A stretch of DNA of 64,000 bases, from assembly GCA_028753945.1 (NCBI GenBank), contig JAPNXP010000009.1, positions 2,170,001-2,234,000 on the forward strand, written 5' to 3'. Position numbers and translations under genes: made by a program. Source of the DNA: Hexactinellida sp. DTS-2022. Taxonomy: Eukaryota > Porifera > Hexactinellida. Of this stretch, positions 22,880-33,753 are shown one piece after another. The notes under the pieces are model-generated. The model saw only the letters and a list, made by a program, of their open reading frames with translations, had not been told where the DNA came from and did not search any database. The stretch's first letter is position 1; each line of letters opens with the position of its first letter.

Positions 22880-23464
22880 CAGGGTTGGGGTCAATTACAT
22901 TTGTTCAATTACAATTACGAATCAATTACAAGACATGTAAAATTTTCAATTACAATTAATTACAGTTATGGATGTACGAAAATGTTCCAATTACAATTAC
23001 ATTTCAATTTTTCCCACCCAATTACAATTAATTACAATTACATTGTATGGTTATTAACTTTTACTATCAAAAGAAATGACAATCTATGTAGTTATCAGCA
23101 TGAATTATTAGTGATAATAGAATATACTACTTTATTATAACAATCGAAAGTTCTAATTTATATAATTATTTTGACTAGTATACTAGTATGTTTGGCTTCC
23201 TTGTTAACGAGGAATTAATTAATTGTTTAATTTGTTATTTCACTGTTACATGCATTTACTAATAATTTTTTAGTATTCACACCATGAAAAACTAAAACGT
23301 AATTGAAACGTAATTGAACAATTACACCAAATGGAAAACTCAATTACGATTAATTACGATTATCAGACTCCTGAAATTTTTTAATTACAATTACATTACA
23401 ATTACAGTGTAATTGTAATTAATTACCAATTACACAATTATAATTGTAATTGGCCCCAACCCTG
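22880..23464. mobile_element. hAT-like MITE rich in AATTAC words
   Basis: The ends CAGGGTTGGGGTCAATTACA and GTAATTGGCCCCAACCCTG are inverted. The flanks CGCGCCGT and CGCGGCGT match at 7 of 8. The interior is low-complexity AATTACAATTACAATT in both orientations, which generates a spurious 137-residue ORF. Confidence 0.8.
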
Positions 23465-23768
23465 CGCGGCGTATGTCATAATATAGTACATGCGTATGTA
23501 TAATACTAGCTATATAACATCGAGGGAATATATGTACAATTTCAGAATCAATGTTATATCATAACTTAGATACACAGGAATTCACAATATACTAGTTTAA
23601 ATTCATAAGCACCCTTTTGCATAAAAAATGGATAAAAGTGCGTATACACCGGTGTATATACACTTGTAGCCAATATAGTTCATAAAGTGCATATACAGGT
23701 GTACATGCATGTACACCAACTTATCAGTGTACATGCATGTACACCAAAAGTGCATATGCACTGCAACA

Positions 23769-24094
23769 TAAATACACATTTAATTTGAAAACTATCATTA
23801 TATTATACTTAATTTGTTAATTATCCACTTTTATGAAAAATAAAACATTGATTATATACTACTACATAAACCACCAAAATAAGTGATAGACTAAGGGAAT
23901 TTTTGAAATTTATTATTGTGGCCGGCACAAAAATTGGCCTCGAGATTTAAAAAAAAGTTGCTGTTTTAAACTATAAAATTTCAATCTCGAGTGGAAATAT
24001 TACTCAGCATATGAGAGAAATCTAGCAAATAGGACAAGCTAACAAATATACATATATTGTAATACGCATATAAATTTAAATAATATTAACAATT
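23769..24094. other. 3' flank of the C9orf72-like gene
   Basis: A+T-rich with no ORF or repeat boundary. The 3' UTR and polyadenylation site of the minus-strand gene should lie here. Confidence 0.4.
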
Positions 24095-25336
24095 TTACAA
24101 GATGGATTTAATTTCTACCTGAGAAGCACTTATCATTATAAAGTCTCGTAGCATCTTGTTCGTCCTGGTTGGAGAGATTCTGTGCGCGAAGGATATGACA
24201 ATTCCTAAATCCTCTTCTTTTTCTAGGAGCAGATCCTGTCTCAGCTGTGAGAAGAGTAGACCGGGATCGTAGTCTCCGGAGGATTCGAACTCTTTCAGGA
24301 TATCCTCAAAGGAGAGAAGTGCAAAAGATTTCTTCATCAATAAACGCAGGAAGTCTCTTATGTACAGCTCTCTCACTGCCTGTATGTTAGGGAGTAGGTC
24401 CAGCTCCAGGAAGAAGTCCTTGATAAGTTTGGCGCGAGTTCTTACCTTTACGAAAGCTTCTGTAGCTTTGTTGTTCCTACCAACTCGATTGGCTTGAAAC
24501 ACGTAGACACATACGTTGTCCAGGTCGATAAGGGTGACTCGCTCCTTCGAATGGCGCATTATCTGCTCTCTCCCTGTGTCCAGGTTGGAGAAAGCTTGCA
24601 GGTAGAAGTAAGGTCTAAAGTCCAACTCATCTCCGGAGAAGAGGTGGGTAAGAGGTCTGTCCTCGTCCAGTAAGAAGTAAGACAGGGTGTGGAGCATGGA
24701 GCGGACTTGTCGCATGCTCTTACCACATACAACAGTACGGCCCGCAGTCAGCAAGTGGGAGCTGCAGCAGAAGTGCAGGAACTTTTCCATCGACAGCTTC
24801 CTGGTGAAGAGGGATTCACTTAGACAGAGAGGTACGGACTGGTACCTGATTCTTAGGAATTCTGGAATAATGTCTAGCAGCATTGTGTCAATGCCTGTGA
24901 GTTTGTTTTCGGCGGGCGTTGAGGCAAACCTCTCTCTGATGATTCGACAGAAGGTGGAGTGCAGAGGCGTGTAACGAGGGAGCTCAGAGAGGGGAAACAA
25001 GAATGAGAGAGAGTAAACATCTGTCATAATAAGAAATATAGCAGAGAGGGTTATTAGGTTAAATTTAGGGAATATATAGAGTTTAAGTTCAATCCACTCC
25101 TCCTGTGTCAGTCTCCACACCTCTCCGTTCAGAATGTGATTGGAGATGTACACTAGGCTATCTAAGTCATGCACAGACTCGACCTGTACCTCTGATCGCC
25201 ACAACTTTATTAGCTTAGGGCCGCACAGGTTATCCCACTTGGCGAATTTAATAATTGATAAAAAGTGATCTATGTCTTTCTCAAAAATAGATTCCATGCA
25301 CCTCGTGTGATTCACAGTTCCACCACTATTAGCCAT
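24095..25336 (-). CDS. C9orf72: C9orf72 homologue (DENN-module protein)
   Basis: A single ORF of 413 residues from ATG. It aligns with vertebrate C9orf72 through several blocks: FAKWDNLCGPKLIKLW near residue 31, ISNHILNGEVWR near 65, SLSFLFPLSELPRYTPLHS near 109 and SSHLLTAGRTVVCGKS near 191. C-terminal blocks follow (KAFLDQ-like LIKDFFLELDLLPN, then RDFLRLLMKKSFALL and DLGIVISFAHRI). C9orf72 is a longin/DENN protein that with SMCR8 and WDR41 acts as a GAP complex in autophagy and lysosome signalling. It is shorter than the 481-residue human protein, mostly by loops in the middle. No intron is visible, whereas vertebrate C9orf72 has many. Similarity is moderate and judged by eye; a more distant DENN paralogue is the main alternative. 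Confidence 0.82.
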   Translation of the reverse strand: MANSGGTVNHTRCMESIFEKDIDHFLSIIKFAKWDNLCGPKLIKLWRSEVQVESVHDLDSLVYISNHILNGEVWRLTQEEWIELKLYIFPKFNLITLSAIFLIMTDVYSLSFLFPLSELPRYTPLHSTFCRIIRERFASTPAENKLTGIDTMLLDIIPEFLRIRYQSVPLCLSESLFTRKLSMEKFLHFCCSSHLLTAGRTVVCGKSMRQVRSMLHTLSYFLLDEDRPLTHLFSGDELDFRPYFYLQAFSNLDTGREQIMRHSKERVTLIDLDNVCVYVFQANRVGRNNKATEAFVKVRTRAKLIKDFFLELDLLPNIQAVRELYIRDFLRLLMKKSFALLSFEDILKEFESSGDYDPGLLFSQLRQDLLLEKEEDLGIVISFAHRISPTRTNKMLRDFIMISASQVEIKSIL

Positions 25337-26319
25337 TTCAATACATCTGCTTCTAATATAAAATAGGGATTCTAGTTTGAGTATTAATTATTCAAATTGA
25401 TGGCCGGAGGCCCTCTGAATTTGTCGCTATAAAAAAGTTTGCCCAAACTTTCCAGAGCGGCATGGGAGCTTAAATTGCGAGATATATCCTAAAGTATCAG
25501 AATCAGGCATAAAACATAACTAGCCAGAGGTTGGTCACGGAATCTTAATTTTTAACCCCACTAATATCAATAGTGCAAGAGTATTAGTAATAGAAGCCTA
25601 CTCGATCTCACGAGTTGAATCAATTATCACAAGTTGAAACAAAGGAATTAGAATTAACACTTTTGATTGAACATACGTGTTAGTAAACAAAGGGAATTTG
25701 CAACTCAATTTTGGCACAAACTAAGCCCAATTTGAAAATTCGTGCACTGTGGAAAGGTGTAAATTTAATTATCTATCGAATGAATATAAATTTAATATTC
25801 AGGCACAATATATTGTTCCTATTGTGACATTAAATATGTTTAAATATGTGTCCAAAAATGTAATCAAAAATCGTGACCCCAGGTGCACATCTATAACCCA
25901 TAAGTCACCTATCCTGAAAATTTCAGTTCTTAGTTAATAATACTCTGTTCTGTGGAGGATCAATTGACTAATCTTATATATTAAATCACAATGATTTTTT
26001 GTTTTGTTTGTTTGTTCAGAATTGATTGAGGAAATGGTAAGAGCTACAGGCTTGAAATTTGGCAGGGGTGTGGGAAATAGTGTATCTAGAAACAAGTTAT
26101 AATATCTAAGAAAAATATTCACAAAATCTGACAATCCCGGCATAATCCCGTGCCGGCATGAAATCTTATCCCGGTCGATCCCTAGGATTATGTATTTAAA
26201 AATACAACGGGCATTTAATGTGAAAAGGTATCTGCTTTAAATACAAGCGAGGGCGCAGGCTCGAGTGCAAGTTGTAAGAACGCGCGTAGCGCGGGCGAGC
26301 AGCTTGTAATAATAATATA
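25337..26319. other. No gene; old copies of module A
   Basis: Near 25600-25930 are decayed module A words (CAAGTTGAAACAAAGGAATTAG, CCAGGTGCACATCTATAACCC). The rest is A+T-rich. The 26.2-26.3 kb part has CGCGCGTAGCGCGGGCGAGC hairpins. ORFs at 25749-26143 lack recognisable domains. Confidence 0.4.
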
Positions 26320-26460
26320 CCAAAGTATAGTAAGAATAGAACTGGGCCACTATACTATAGTATAGTCGGCACAGGATTAATAATAATAATGACTAACCAA
26401 CTGAACCAAGGCAGTCATTTCAATACTGGGCCACTATACTATAGTCGGCAGAGTAAAACT
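26320..26460. repeat. Two copies of an ACTGGGCCACTATACTATAG repeat
   Basis: The unit GAACTGGGCCACTATACTATAGTATAGTCGGCACAG occurs at about 26338 and again, shortened, at about 26424. Three more copies stand in tandem at 45.4-45.57 kb. The core ACTATACTATAGTATAGT is self-complementary. Confidence 0.7.
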
Positions 26461-26471
26461 GAATTAAAAAT

Positions 26472-26588
26472 CAAAAATTGCAGCCTGTGCCGACGGATGT
26501 TCCTTTGGTGGCACTATATTATGTTGGTTGTTTATTGATAGTGCCTCCAAAGGAACATGCTGTTGGCACAGGCTACAATTTTGGATTT
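26472..26588. repeat. Family H hairpin
   Basis: Arms of about 42 bp (AAAATTGCAGCCTGTGCCGA ... and the complement ending GGCACAGGCTACAATTTT) enclose a short loop with GTTGGTTGTTTATT. One arm has GGCTACAA for GGCTGCAA, an unpaired change. It encodes nothing. Module C follows, decayed. Confidence 0.8.
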
Positions 26589-26979
26589 TTTTTCGCCCAG
26601 TTATCAACGCCTCAAGGTGTCAAGAACCATTTGTCAATTGGTCCGAGTCACAAGGAACGGTAGATAAATTGGAAGTTTGTTTCTATCATAAACCATCTTG
26701 AGTTTAATGCCATTCATTCATTATGTTTTGATAATAAATCATATTATTAGTTATTTATTTTAGCAATGTTATCCACGGTGAGTGAGTCAAGTCAACAAAT
26801 TCCTTATTTAATTTAATCTGCTTTAATCCATTAAATAGTAATACTACAATTAAATAGAAGCCAGCTCGAATTCACAAGTTAAATTAATATAATTATCGAA
26901 AGTTGAAACAATAGTGAAAGATTTAACAAGTTAAATCAATATAATTATTACAAGTTGAAACCATGGAATTAGATTTCAC

Positions 26980-27290
26980 AGTTTCACTGAAATTGAAGTG
27001 TGAGTAACAAAGAAATTTCAATCCCCATTTATGGCAGAAATTAATCCATTTATTGAAAACTTTCTCCTCCCTAAAGACGCAGAATTTTAAGATGAATCCA
27101 ATGGTAAAATAAAAATTGGGGGTTTAGTAAAACACTTTTTGAGTTATGGACCAGACAAAATTTGAAAGGTGTCAAAAATATGTCCAAAATTTGTTAATCA
27201 AAAATCGTGACCCCAGGTGCACATCTGTAACCCATGATACACCTGTCCTACAAATTTGGGTTCTTAGTTAATTAAACTCTGTTCTGTAGA
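26980..27290 (+). repeat. Module A copy
   Basis: It runs from CACTGAAATTGAAGTGTGAG through CCCCATTTATGGCAGAAAT to CCCCAGGTGCACATC. The sequence just upstream (ATTACAAGTTGAAACCATGG, near 26945) is the unoccupied form of the target used by the MULE at 40739. Confidence 0.7.
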
Positions 27291-27312
27291 TGAGCTACGG
27301 AAGAATAATAAA

Positions 27313-27432
27313 AAATCCAAAATTGCAGCCTGTGCCGACGCATGTTCCTTTGGTGACACTATATTTTGTTGGTGGTTTATTGATAGTGCCTCCAATGGAA
27401 CATGCTGTCGGCACAGGCTGCAATTTTGGATT
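27313..27432. repeat. Family H hairpin
   Basis: ATCCAAAATTGCAGCCTGTG at the left pairs over about 45 bp with CACAGGCTGCAATTTTGGAT at the right. The loop contains TTTTGTTGGTGGTTTATT. Module A precedes it and module C follows (27.45-27.61 kb), so this is the full order A-H-C. Confidence 0.85.
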
Positions 27433-27614
27433 ATTTTTTTCCGCGAATTTAACATCACTATAAAGGTGTTAAATTATTTCAGAAAGGTGTTTCAGAAGGC
27501 TACGACCCTTAGAGTGGTGGAAGTTTCCATTTAGCTCACTTCATTTGAGAGATATTCAAGTTTCAGTAGAATATAATATGTGCTGAGTCAGCATTTTTTA
27601 GGTGCGCGTTGGGT

Positions 27615-28295
27615 ATTCACGCTGAACGAACTGAACGAACGCCAACGGTTGCCTGAACGCCAGTTGAACGAACTGAACGAACTAAACTGAATATCGATAA
27701 TTTAGAAATACTGAATCATTAATCCATACGTAGAGTATAAATATATCACTAGAAAAGTAAAATATAAATAGATCACTACTTATACCTGCTTTTCATACCT
27801 AATAACCTTAGGCACGGTTGCCGTGGGAATGGAATTTCCGTTCCCATTCCCATAGGAATCCCCATTAGGAATCCCCATGGGATTCCTATTCCTTATATGG
27901 CAGTTCAGTTACCAGTAACTGAGCTCCATATAAGTAATCTGTATTCAGATAGTGTTCAACTACAGATTTAGATTTAAATTATTCAAACTGAATAGGGGAG
28001 TATAATATATACATAAAAACGAATTTAATTACTAAAGCAGATTCGTATCAATAGTAAAGCTTATATTAATTAAGGATGACCTAATGAAACCATATTCGAA
28101 TATCCCATGGGGATTCCTATTGGGATCCCCACAGGGAAAAAATCTTTCCCATTCATATTCCCATTCCCACGACAACTCTGTATAACCACTACCAACTCAT
28201 CTGAACTGAACGAACGAATTGAACGAATTGAACGAACTGAACGAACGCTGGTGGTGTTGAAGTTAGGAGGTGAACGTGAACGAACTGAACGTGCG
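27615..28295. repeat. GAACTGAACG short tandem repeats around a nested element
   Basis: GAACGAACTGAACGAACG-type units lie at about 27620-27690 and again at 28200-28290. They probably belonged to one element that was split by the TGGGAATGG element at 27813-28181. Four to five units remain on each side. Confidence 0.6.
27813..28181. mobile_element. TIR element with GTGGGAATGG ends
   Basis: The left end CACGGTTGCCGTGGGAATGG and right end CCATTCCCACGACAACTCTG are inverted with four mismatches. Subterminal GGGATTCC and CCCATGGGG palindromes recur inside. The same sequence type appears decayed at 4.7-5.0 kb and 37.5-37.7 kb. No clear target duplication was found. Confidence 0.55.
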
Positions 28296-29515
28296 TTATT
28301 TTGAAATGAACTGAATTGGGTTTATTAAGTCCATTCGTGAACGTTTCATTCCCTGGTCGACACAGCTTGCAATTTTTGATTATATATACTATACTGTATA
28401 TATATATATATATAATGTATTTAGTAGGAATCTTATATACAATGTTAACTAAGCAATAATTTATGCAATGGTTTAATTTTAAGTTATGAAGTAATAAGCA
28501 ATAAAAATTTGATAACATCTCAACAAAATGCTGATGAAATCCCAAAATCAGAGGCGCATGGTGGTATATTTCCTAAAGTATTTAGAATTTCTGGATAAAA
28601 TTTGTTGTAAATACAAATAGACATATAGACATGGCCTACTTAATATACGGCCGTATATGTCACCGAGAAGGCCAAAAAAATAGAAGGCCAGTTTATAAAT
28701 TTCATTAGAAGCTAAACTATGCTTCCTATTGGCATAATCTACATTGTATATGGGGTAATCAACCATTGCGAGTCCAACAACTTGTTGGCGGGTGCCAAAA
28801 GTTACCCCTATATGCCCCCTATATTGAAAACCGTCCAGTTTCTTAATCAACTCGGAACATATAGTAGGGCAGCTTAAGCCCATATTTTGGATGGATGTGG
28901 ACATCCCGGACCAAAGCACCAAATTTTTTTCACGTACAGATCATTGCTTGGGCACTCGATTTTGGTAGGATCCACTTCCGCCGGATACATTATGACCTCC
29001 ATCATGCATTTTCAAAATGGTCACTTTAATATTATTCGGACAAAAGTCCGCATTCACGAACTCATGTCAAATTACTTCGCATAAGGTTATTTTATACATA
29101 GTCGGTATCAGAACAGTGTGCGCTGTCGAAATATGGGTCACTCGGTAGGGTTGCTATATTTTTGAAATGGAATGTTCAACATTCCACCGTTGTGAAGGAA
29201 ACTTTTTGATCTAATATCGTCATGTGACCCCTCTAATTAACGGAAATTCCATGCTGATTACGAATATCATATTTCTAGATTGGATTAAATATCACTTTAA
29301 AAGTAAATTACATTTATTGGTTAATGATTAACTACTAAATGTAATAAAGTGAGAATTGTGTGAATACTTTAATGGTATACTAAAATTATGGTCCGTAGCC
29401 GTGTCACTAAAATATTGCTTCTCACAGTTACAACTACAAAATTATGTGCATTTCCAACGCGGTTTTCTGCACGCGCATCTACCGCCACAGTCACTTCTAC
29501 TCTTGAAGCTACCTA

Positions 29516-30004
29516 CAGTGCAACCTCTATAAGTGGGGTCTCTATAAATGGGGAACCTCCATGAGTGGGGAATTTTTTTATCATATTCGTATATATCCAT
29601 ACAAATGAACCTCTATAAGCGGGGAAGTGGGGAATGGGGGACCATAAATTTCGAGGAGTTTTTATCTCCATACAAAACAACCTCCATAAATAGGGGGAAT
29701 GGACAAATCCTAACATGATTCTTATAAAATAATACAATATTTCCAATAAATCGACTCAAAAGTTCTACAGAAAAAATATTTTCGATTGATCTACTCAGAT
29801 GTTTTTAGAAGAAATCACCTAGCAGTTAACTAAATTGTCATAATATACAAATAAGAACTAGAACGTGCATTAATGTGTGTGTTATATGAATATTTTGTAT
29901 AATATAGCATATATAATGTTTTTCCAATTGAATTTTATAACCGGGGAATGGGGGGCAATTGAATTTTCCCCGTCCCAGCTCCCCCACTTATAGAGGTTCC
30001 ACTG
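29516..30004. mobile_element. Mariner-like MITE, 489 bp
   Basis: The ends CAGTGCAACCTCTATAAGTG and its near-complement (one mismatch, CAGTGGAACC) are flanked by TA on both sides. Internal CTCTATAAGTGGGG motifs repeat three to four times near the left end. Terminal CAGT...ACCTCTATAA is typical of Tc1/mariner-derived MITEs. Confidence 0.85.
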
Positions 30005-30090
30005 TATTACTAATTCACTGCATGCCTTTGAAGCCACATGTAAACTGTTCCATACAGGAATTCATGATTGGGTTTTATTATCAAGAGTCC

Positions 30091-30325
30091 AGCCCAGAGA
30101 TGCAGCGGTCTGGACCGGACCGGACCGACCGGTCTCATGTCGGTCCGGTCCGCTTATTTTCAAGTGCGGTCTGGACCGGTCCAAATTAACGATATAACGG
30201 TCTGGACGGTTCATCGGTCTGGACCGGTCGTGATCGATCCAATATTTTGATCATACGGCCTGGACCGGTCCTGACTATCCAGAAAAAAATCATGATTGTC
30301 CGGTCCGGTCCGGTCCATGAAATTT
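30091..30325. mobile_element. GGTCTGGACCGG repeat, right end truncated
   Basis: It starts CAGAGATGCAGCGGTCTGG, the same terminus as the complete element at 62159-62623, and is built from GGTCCGGACC palindromes. At the other side it stops at CATGAAATTTCCG without a terminus. It abuts the minus-strand gene remnant. Confidence 0.7.
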
Positions 30326-30438
30326 CCGCCCCAAGCTTCTGGAGTAGGTACCCGTTGTTCAATTTGCTCACTAGTTCACCATATTCCAGACTGATATGCA
30401 AATCGTTTAGATTATTGTAGTAGTGCATCCCGGGTAAG

Positions 30439-31198
30439 CTATATTCTCTCCATTGTTTTCTGCTGACAAAACATTTCTTTTCTTGCTTCATCCACATACT
30501 GCAAATAACTTGCTTTATCATAAAGAATAACAGTGAAGCGTTCCACCAGCTGGAAATGCTGAACATCGAATTCTACTTTTGTATAAGGTTTGAGTGTCAT
30601 GTAGGTAAATGCAACTGTCACATCATGATAACAGTTCCATGGATCCCATGCTGACTTCTTGCATCTCCCAAATAATGCAGATGTAGTTTCACATCCCGTG
30701 AAACAATGGAAAACAGGAAGGGCCAAAGATTTCTCACTTCCTAGTTCTTCGTAGATTGCATTGATATGATAGTTGTAAAAGTTCTTTCCTGTACCAAAAA
30801 GCTAACCAAAATCTTCACATCTTTGCTTATGGCAATCAAGTGGTGTAACTTTCCAACAAGGATCACCAATACTACATCCGTGTCAACTGTGCACACTAGA
30901 CACTTAGTACAGCTATTGAGAAGGGGCATCCTGTAAATGGATCAGCAGTCTGGTGTCAGCTTCCCCATTATCACATCGTGCCATAGAACGATCAAATGAT
31001 GATTATTTATTTGCCTCCGAGACTATTCACATTGGCAATCTTGTTGGAAATAAAATGCAAACAGTTCTTGTTCATTAGTTGGATCACGTAAGAAATCAGC
31101 CCAATTTCTTGGGAGCTTATTCTTACTTGCAACCTTTCTCCGAATACCTTTACCCAGGGTTTTTTGGAAGGCCGATCTTGGTGTAAAATTTGCACCAA
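30439..31198 (-). pseudogene. Remnant of a multi-copy invertebrate TE-associated gene
   Basis: Three minus-strand segments in different frames read in order. The first is at 31198-31007. The second, 30929-30741, reads CTVDTDVVLVILVGKLHHLI. The third, 30726-30439, reads LPVFHCFTGCETTSALFGR, then YMTLKPYTKVEFDVQHFQLVERFTV and ARKEMFCQQ. I recognise the D(V)TDVVVI...FTGCDTTSA pattern as one that recurs in many near-identical genes of cnidarians and other invertebrates. I cannot name the enzyme. The TDVV and GCDTTS blocks look like a nuclease- or PIN-like core, which is inference. At least two frameshifts are present. Confidence 0.6.
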
Positions 31199-32031
31199 GA
31201 CTTTTTGGAGTTACACCACGATTCGGGTCGGCAGCGGCCTCTGCAGTGTAGAATTACACCACGATTAATGGTCGGCCGCGGCCGATGCAGTGTTGAGTTA
31301 CACCAAGGCCGCGCTGAGTTGCACCAAGGTCTGAACCATAAAAAAACCCTGCTTTTACCTCAAGGTTGAAACCGAATACTGATATATTTGGTTGAACCGA
31401 ATATTATTTGCCGAATAGTTGATATTTGGTTGCCAACCTGATATCATTATTCGTATTCGGTTACTCAACCGAATATCAGAATTCGTATTCGGTAGGGCAA
31501 CTATTCATGAATACTGATATTCCGTTCGAGAAGTTTCAACCTTGCAACCCACTCGTTTCTCTAGTAGATTATTTGGTGCTCCTGGGACCACTAAATGTAA
31601 TTTAACTTTTAAAGTGATATTTAATCCAATCTAGAAATAGGATATTCGTAATTAGCATGGAATTTCCGTTAATTAGAGGGGTCACATGACCATATTAGAT
31701 TAAAAAGTTTCCTTCACAATGTTGAACATTCCATTCTCAAAAATGATAGCAACCCTACCGAGTGACCCATCTTTCGACAGCGCACACTTTTCTGAAAACG
31801 ACTATGCATATAATAACCTTATACGAAGTCATTTGAGATGAGTTCGTGAATGCGGTCTTTTGTCCGAATAATATTAAAGTGACCATTTTGAAAATGCATG
31901 ATGGAGGTCATAATGTATCCGGCGGAAGTGGATCCTACCAAAAATCGAGTGCCCAAGCAATGGTCTGTACGTGAAAAAAATTTGGTGCTTTGGTCCGGGA
32001 TGTCCACATCCATTAGCTAATCTGCCCTACT

Positions 32032-32729
32032 AATACAAACAAATATATAAAGGTTTGTGTTTTAATAGTATAGATGTACTATTTTTATGCATACTTTAGC
32101 AAATTATTACTAACAACACTTAGAAACTATTATTCTATGGTGAAAATTAGAAGCTTTTTGGATAAATAATGTCTGACAAATCAATACAGCTGTCTGACAA
32201 ATGATGCATCACCACAAATTCTGGCACATGTACACTACAAAAATCCTGACAAATGCAACTGGTTTGTCTGGCATTCGGTTAATTATCTCAAACAATGTAG
32301 TGAATGTACATTGTACATAAATGTATTTATATGTAGTAGAGTATTAATTTCCTTCGCGATAATTTCATGGAGCGTTAATTTCATGGCGCGTTAATTTCCT
32401 ATAATAAGGTATTCACAATCAGTGGTTCCAGTAAATCTCCAGCTAATTAACATCATACTCAAATTTGCAAAAGATGTAGGTTGGCTGAAGCATCCTAGAT
32501 TTCCTTTGCATGGTTTTGCTCCAATATTCTTAATTAATAATTTAATATACTCTCATTAAATTTTAGTCCATGCACTACTCGGTGTATTCTATTCTCAAAC
32601 TTGAATTTACTATTGAGTGAATAAATATTTTAGTATAATCTACAAACGACATGCACGTAACCCAATACAAGATTTAATATATATATACCATTGGTTATAT
32701 ACGACTCTGAGACTAGTACTTGTCATATT
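32032..32729. other. No gene; 3' flank of ENDOV
   Basis: A+T-rich spacer. GTCTGACAAAT-type words at 32.17-32.26 kb vaguely recall the TTTGTCCGA repeats at 21.5 kb. No ORF has a recognisable domain. The 3' UTR of the endonuclease V gene should end in the right-hand part. Confidence 0.4.
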
Positions 32730-33413
32730 TCAAGTTTGTGAGTCATCAAAAACCGTGCCGTTCGAAGGACCATGTTTTCCCTTTTGTGTTTGTCTATAAT
32801 TAGACTTCGATGAATAACTGTGTTTACCTTTCTCTTTAGAGTCTATGCTTCCTCTCATATAATACTTTCTCTCTCCAGATTTGGAGTCTTGCTTGCCTTG
32901 TTGTAATTTCCGTAGGTAATCTCTGGACCTCAGGTCGGCCTGTCGAACTGGCTCTGGTATCCGAGAACGAGAGCAGCTGAATACGAGCTCCTCAGCTGTA
33001 CTCAGACTTATTTTGTGGCCAGCTGAGACGTATACCGGATTTACAACTCTGTTCGCTCCTTTAAGAGCCACGCCCCAGGTCTTACCAGACAATCCAATTA
33101 GAGGGAAGCTGTCTCCAGCTCGCTTAAGAGACTTAATATCAGCTAAATGTTGACTATTTTTGTACAAACCATCAACTGCGAACAGCTTTTTAGCAACCCC
33201 TATAGTTGGTATGTCAGACATGACGCCGAGGTGAGAAGCAAGGCCGAAGCCTCGAGTGTGGAGAATACCGTTGCCATCCACCAAGATGACTTGAGGAATC
33301 AAATTGGACTTAGTTTTCCTGACAAGATCCAGTCGGTCCTTAAGAAAGGGGGCCTCTCTGAAAGCCAAGAAGCCAGGAATGTAGGGGAGAGTGAGTTCAA
33401 CCATTGCAATTTC
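32730..33413 (-). CDS. ENDOV: Endonuclease V, last coding exon
   Basis: Residues 158-384 of the predicted protein. The exon opens right after a TTTTTAG acceptor (AG at 33414-33415) with EIAMVELTLPYIPGFLAFRE, which is the PYxxGFLAFRE wedge motif and carries catalytic Glu177. Then come VILVDGNG (Asp203), RGFGLASHLGV, PTIGVAKKL and RIPEPVRQADLRSR, all family blocks. The tail of about 55 residues is Lys/Ser/Gly-rich and not conserved. Endonuclease V cuts inosine-containing nucleic acid, in animals mainly RNA, one bond 3' of inosine. The catalytic Asp of the GGVDISF motif is missing here; it is encoded 26.6 kb away at 60059-60529. An internal ATG at 33404 would make a dead protein. Confidence 0.92.
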   Translation of the reverse strand, partial: EIAMVELTLPYIPGFLAFREAPFLKDRLDLVRKTKSNLIPQVILVDGNGILHTRGFGLASHLGVMSDIPTIGVAKKLFAVDGLYKNSQHLADIKSLKRAGDSFPLIGLSGKTWGVALKGANRVVNPVYVSAGHKISLSTAEELVFSCSRSRIPEPVRQADLRSRDYLRKLQQGKQDSKSGERKYYMRGSIDSKEKGKHSYSSKSNYRQTQKGKHGPSNGTVFDDSQT

Positions 33414-33753
33414 CTAAAAATAATAATTAATCAAGTTATATCTCAACAACAACAGTGCTCTTAATTAACAACATTTGACAATTTAAAAGCATATTTGTAC
33501 AATTTATAAGTCGCACCCTTTTCCTTCCAATGAAGATTCTCTTACGAGTGTGAAGTTGGCGCAGTATTCAAATGAGAATACTTCAAGTTATAATTTTAGA
33601 CACTTCCCATTGTTGGAACTGGACAAAAATGGTGTCATTCAATAGAGGAGACATGGACGTTTATATTTCAAAAATATATATTTTAATTTCAATTGTTTTT
33701 TGCACTTAATGATCCATTAAACAAAATTCAAAATTAGAAATATTTTCGAATTA

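Larger units (their letters stand above)
22321..23768. mobile_element. Element with ~215-bp TIRs
   Basis: Begins TGTTGCAGTGCATATGCAC and ends with the complement; TAAA flanks both ends. The inverted arms (22321-22535 and about 23550-23768) are close to identical, including GGTGTACATGCATGTACAC palindromes and ATACACAGGAATTCACAATA at the inner end. The interior holds a mariner-like MITE (22534-22708) and a hAT-like MITE (22880-23464). A related fragment lies at 22040-22150. Confidence 0.75.
28863..32031. mobile_element. 3.2-kb element with ~430-bp TIRs carrying a gene remnant
   Basis: Both ends begin AGTAGGGCAG, and from ATGGATGTGGACATCCCGGA inward the two arms (about 28885-29310 and 31600-32015) match closely in inverted orientation. 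Shared blocks include GATCCACTTCCGCCGGATAC and ACATTCCATT. Between the arms lie a mariner-like MITE (29516-30004), a truncated hAT-like repeat (30091-30325), a minus-strand gene remnant (30.4-31.2 kb) and two small A+T-rich repeats. The flanks may share ATA. Long TIRs around a multi-copy gene suggest a DNA transposon, but no transposase was identified. Confidence 0.7.

Noticed and set aside
22727-23140. 137-codon ORF
   Set aside because: Low-complexity AATTAC sequence of a hAT-like MITE; the residues are Asn/Tyr repeats.
32730-33404. Endonuclease V as a self-contained 224-codon gene starting at the internal ATG
   Set aside because: It would lack the GGVD catalytic Asp, and a splice acceptor lies just upstream of the codons that continue the family alignment.
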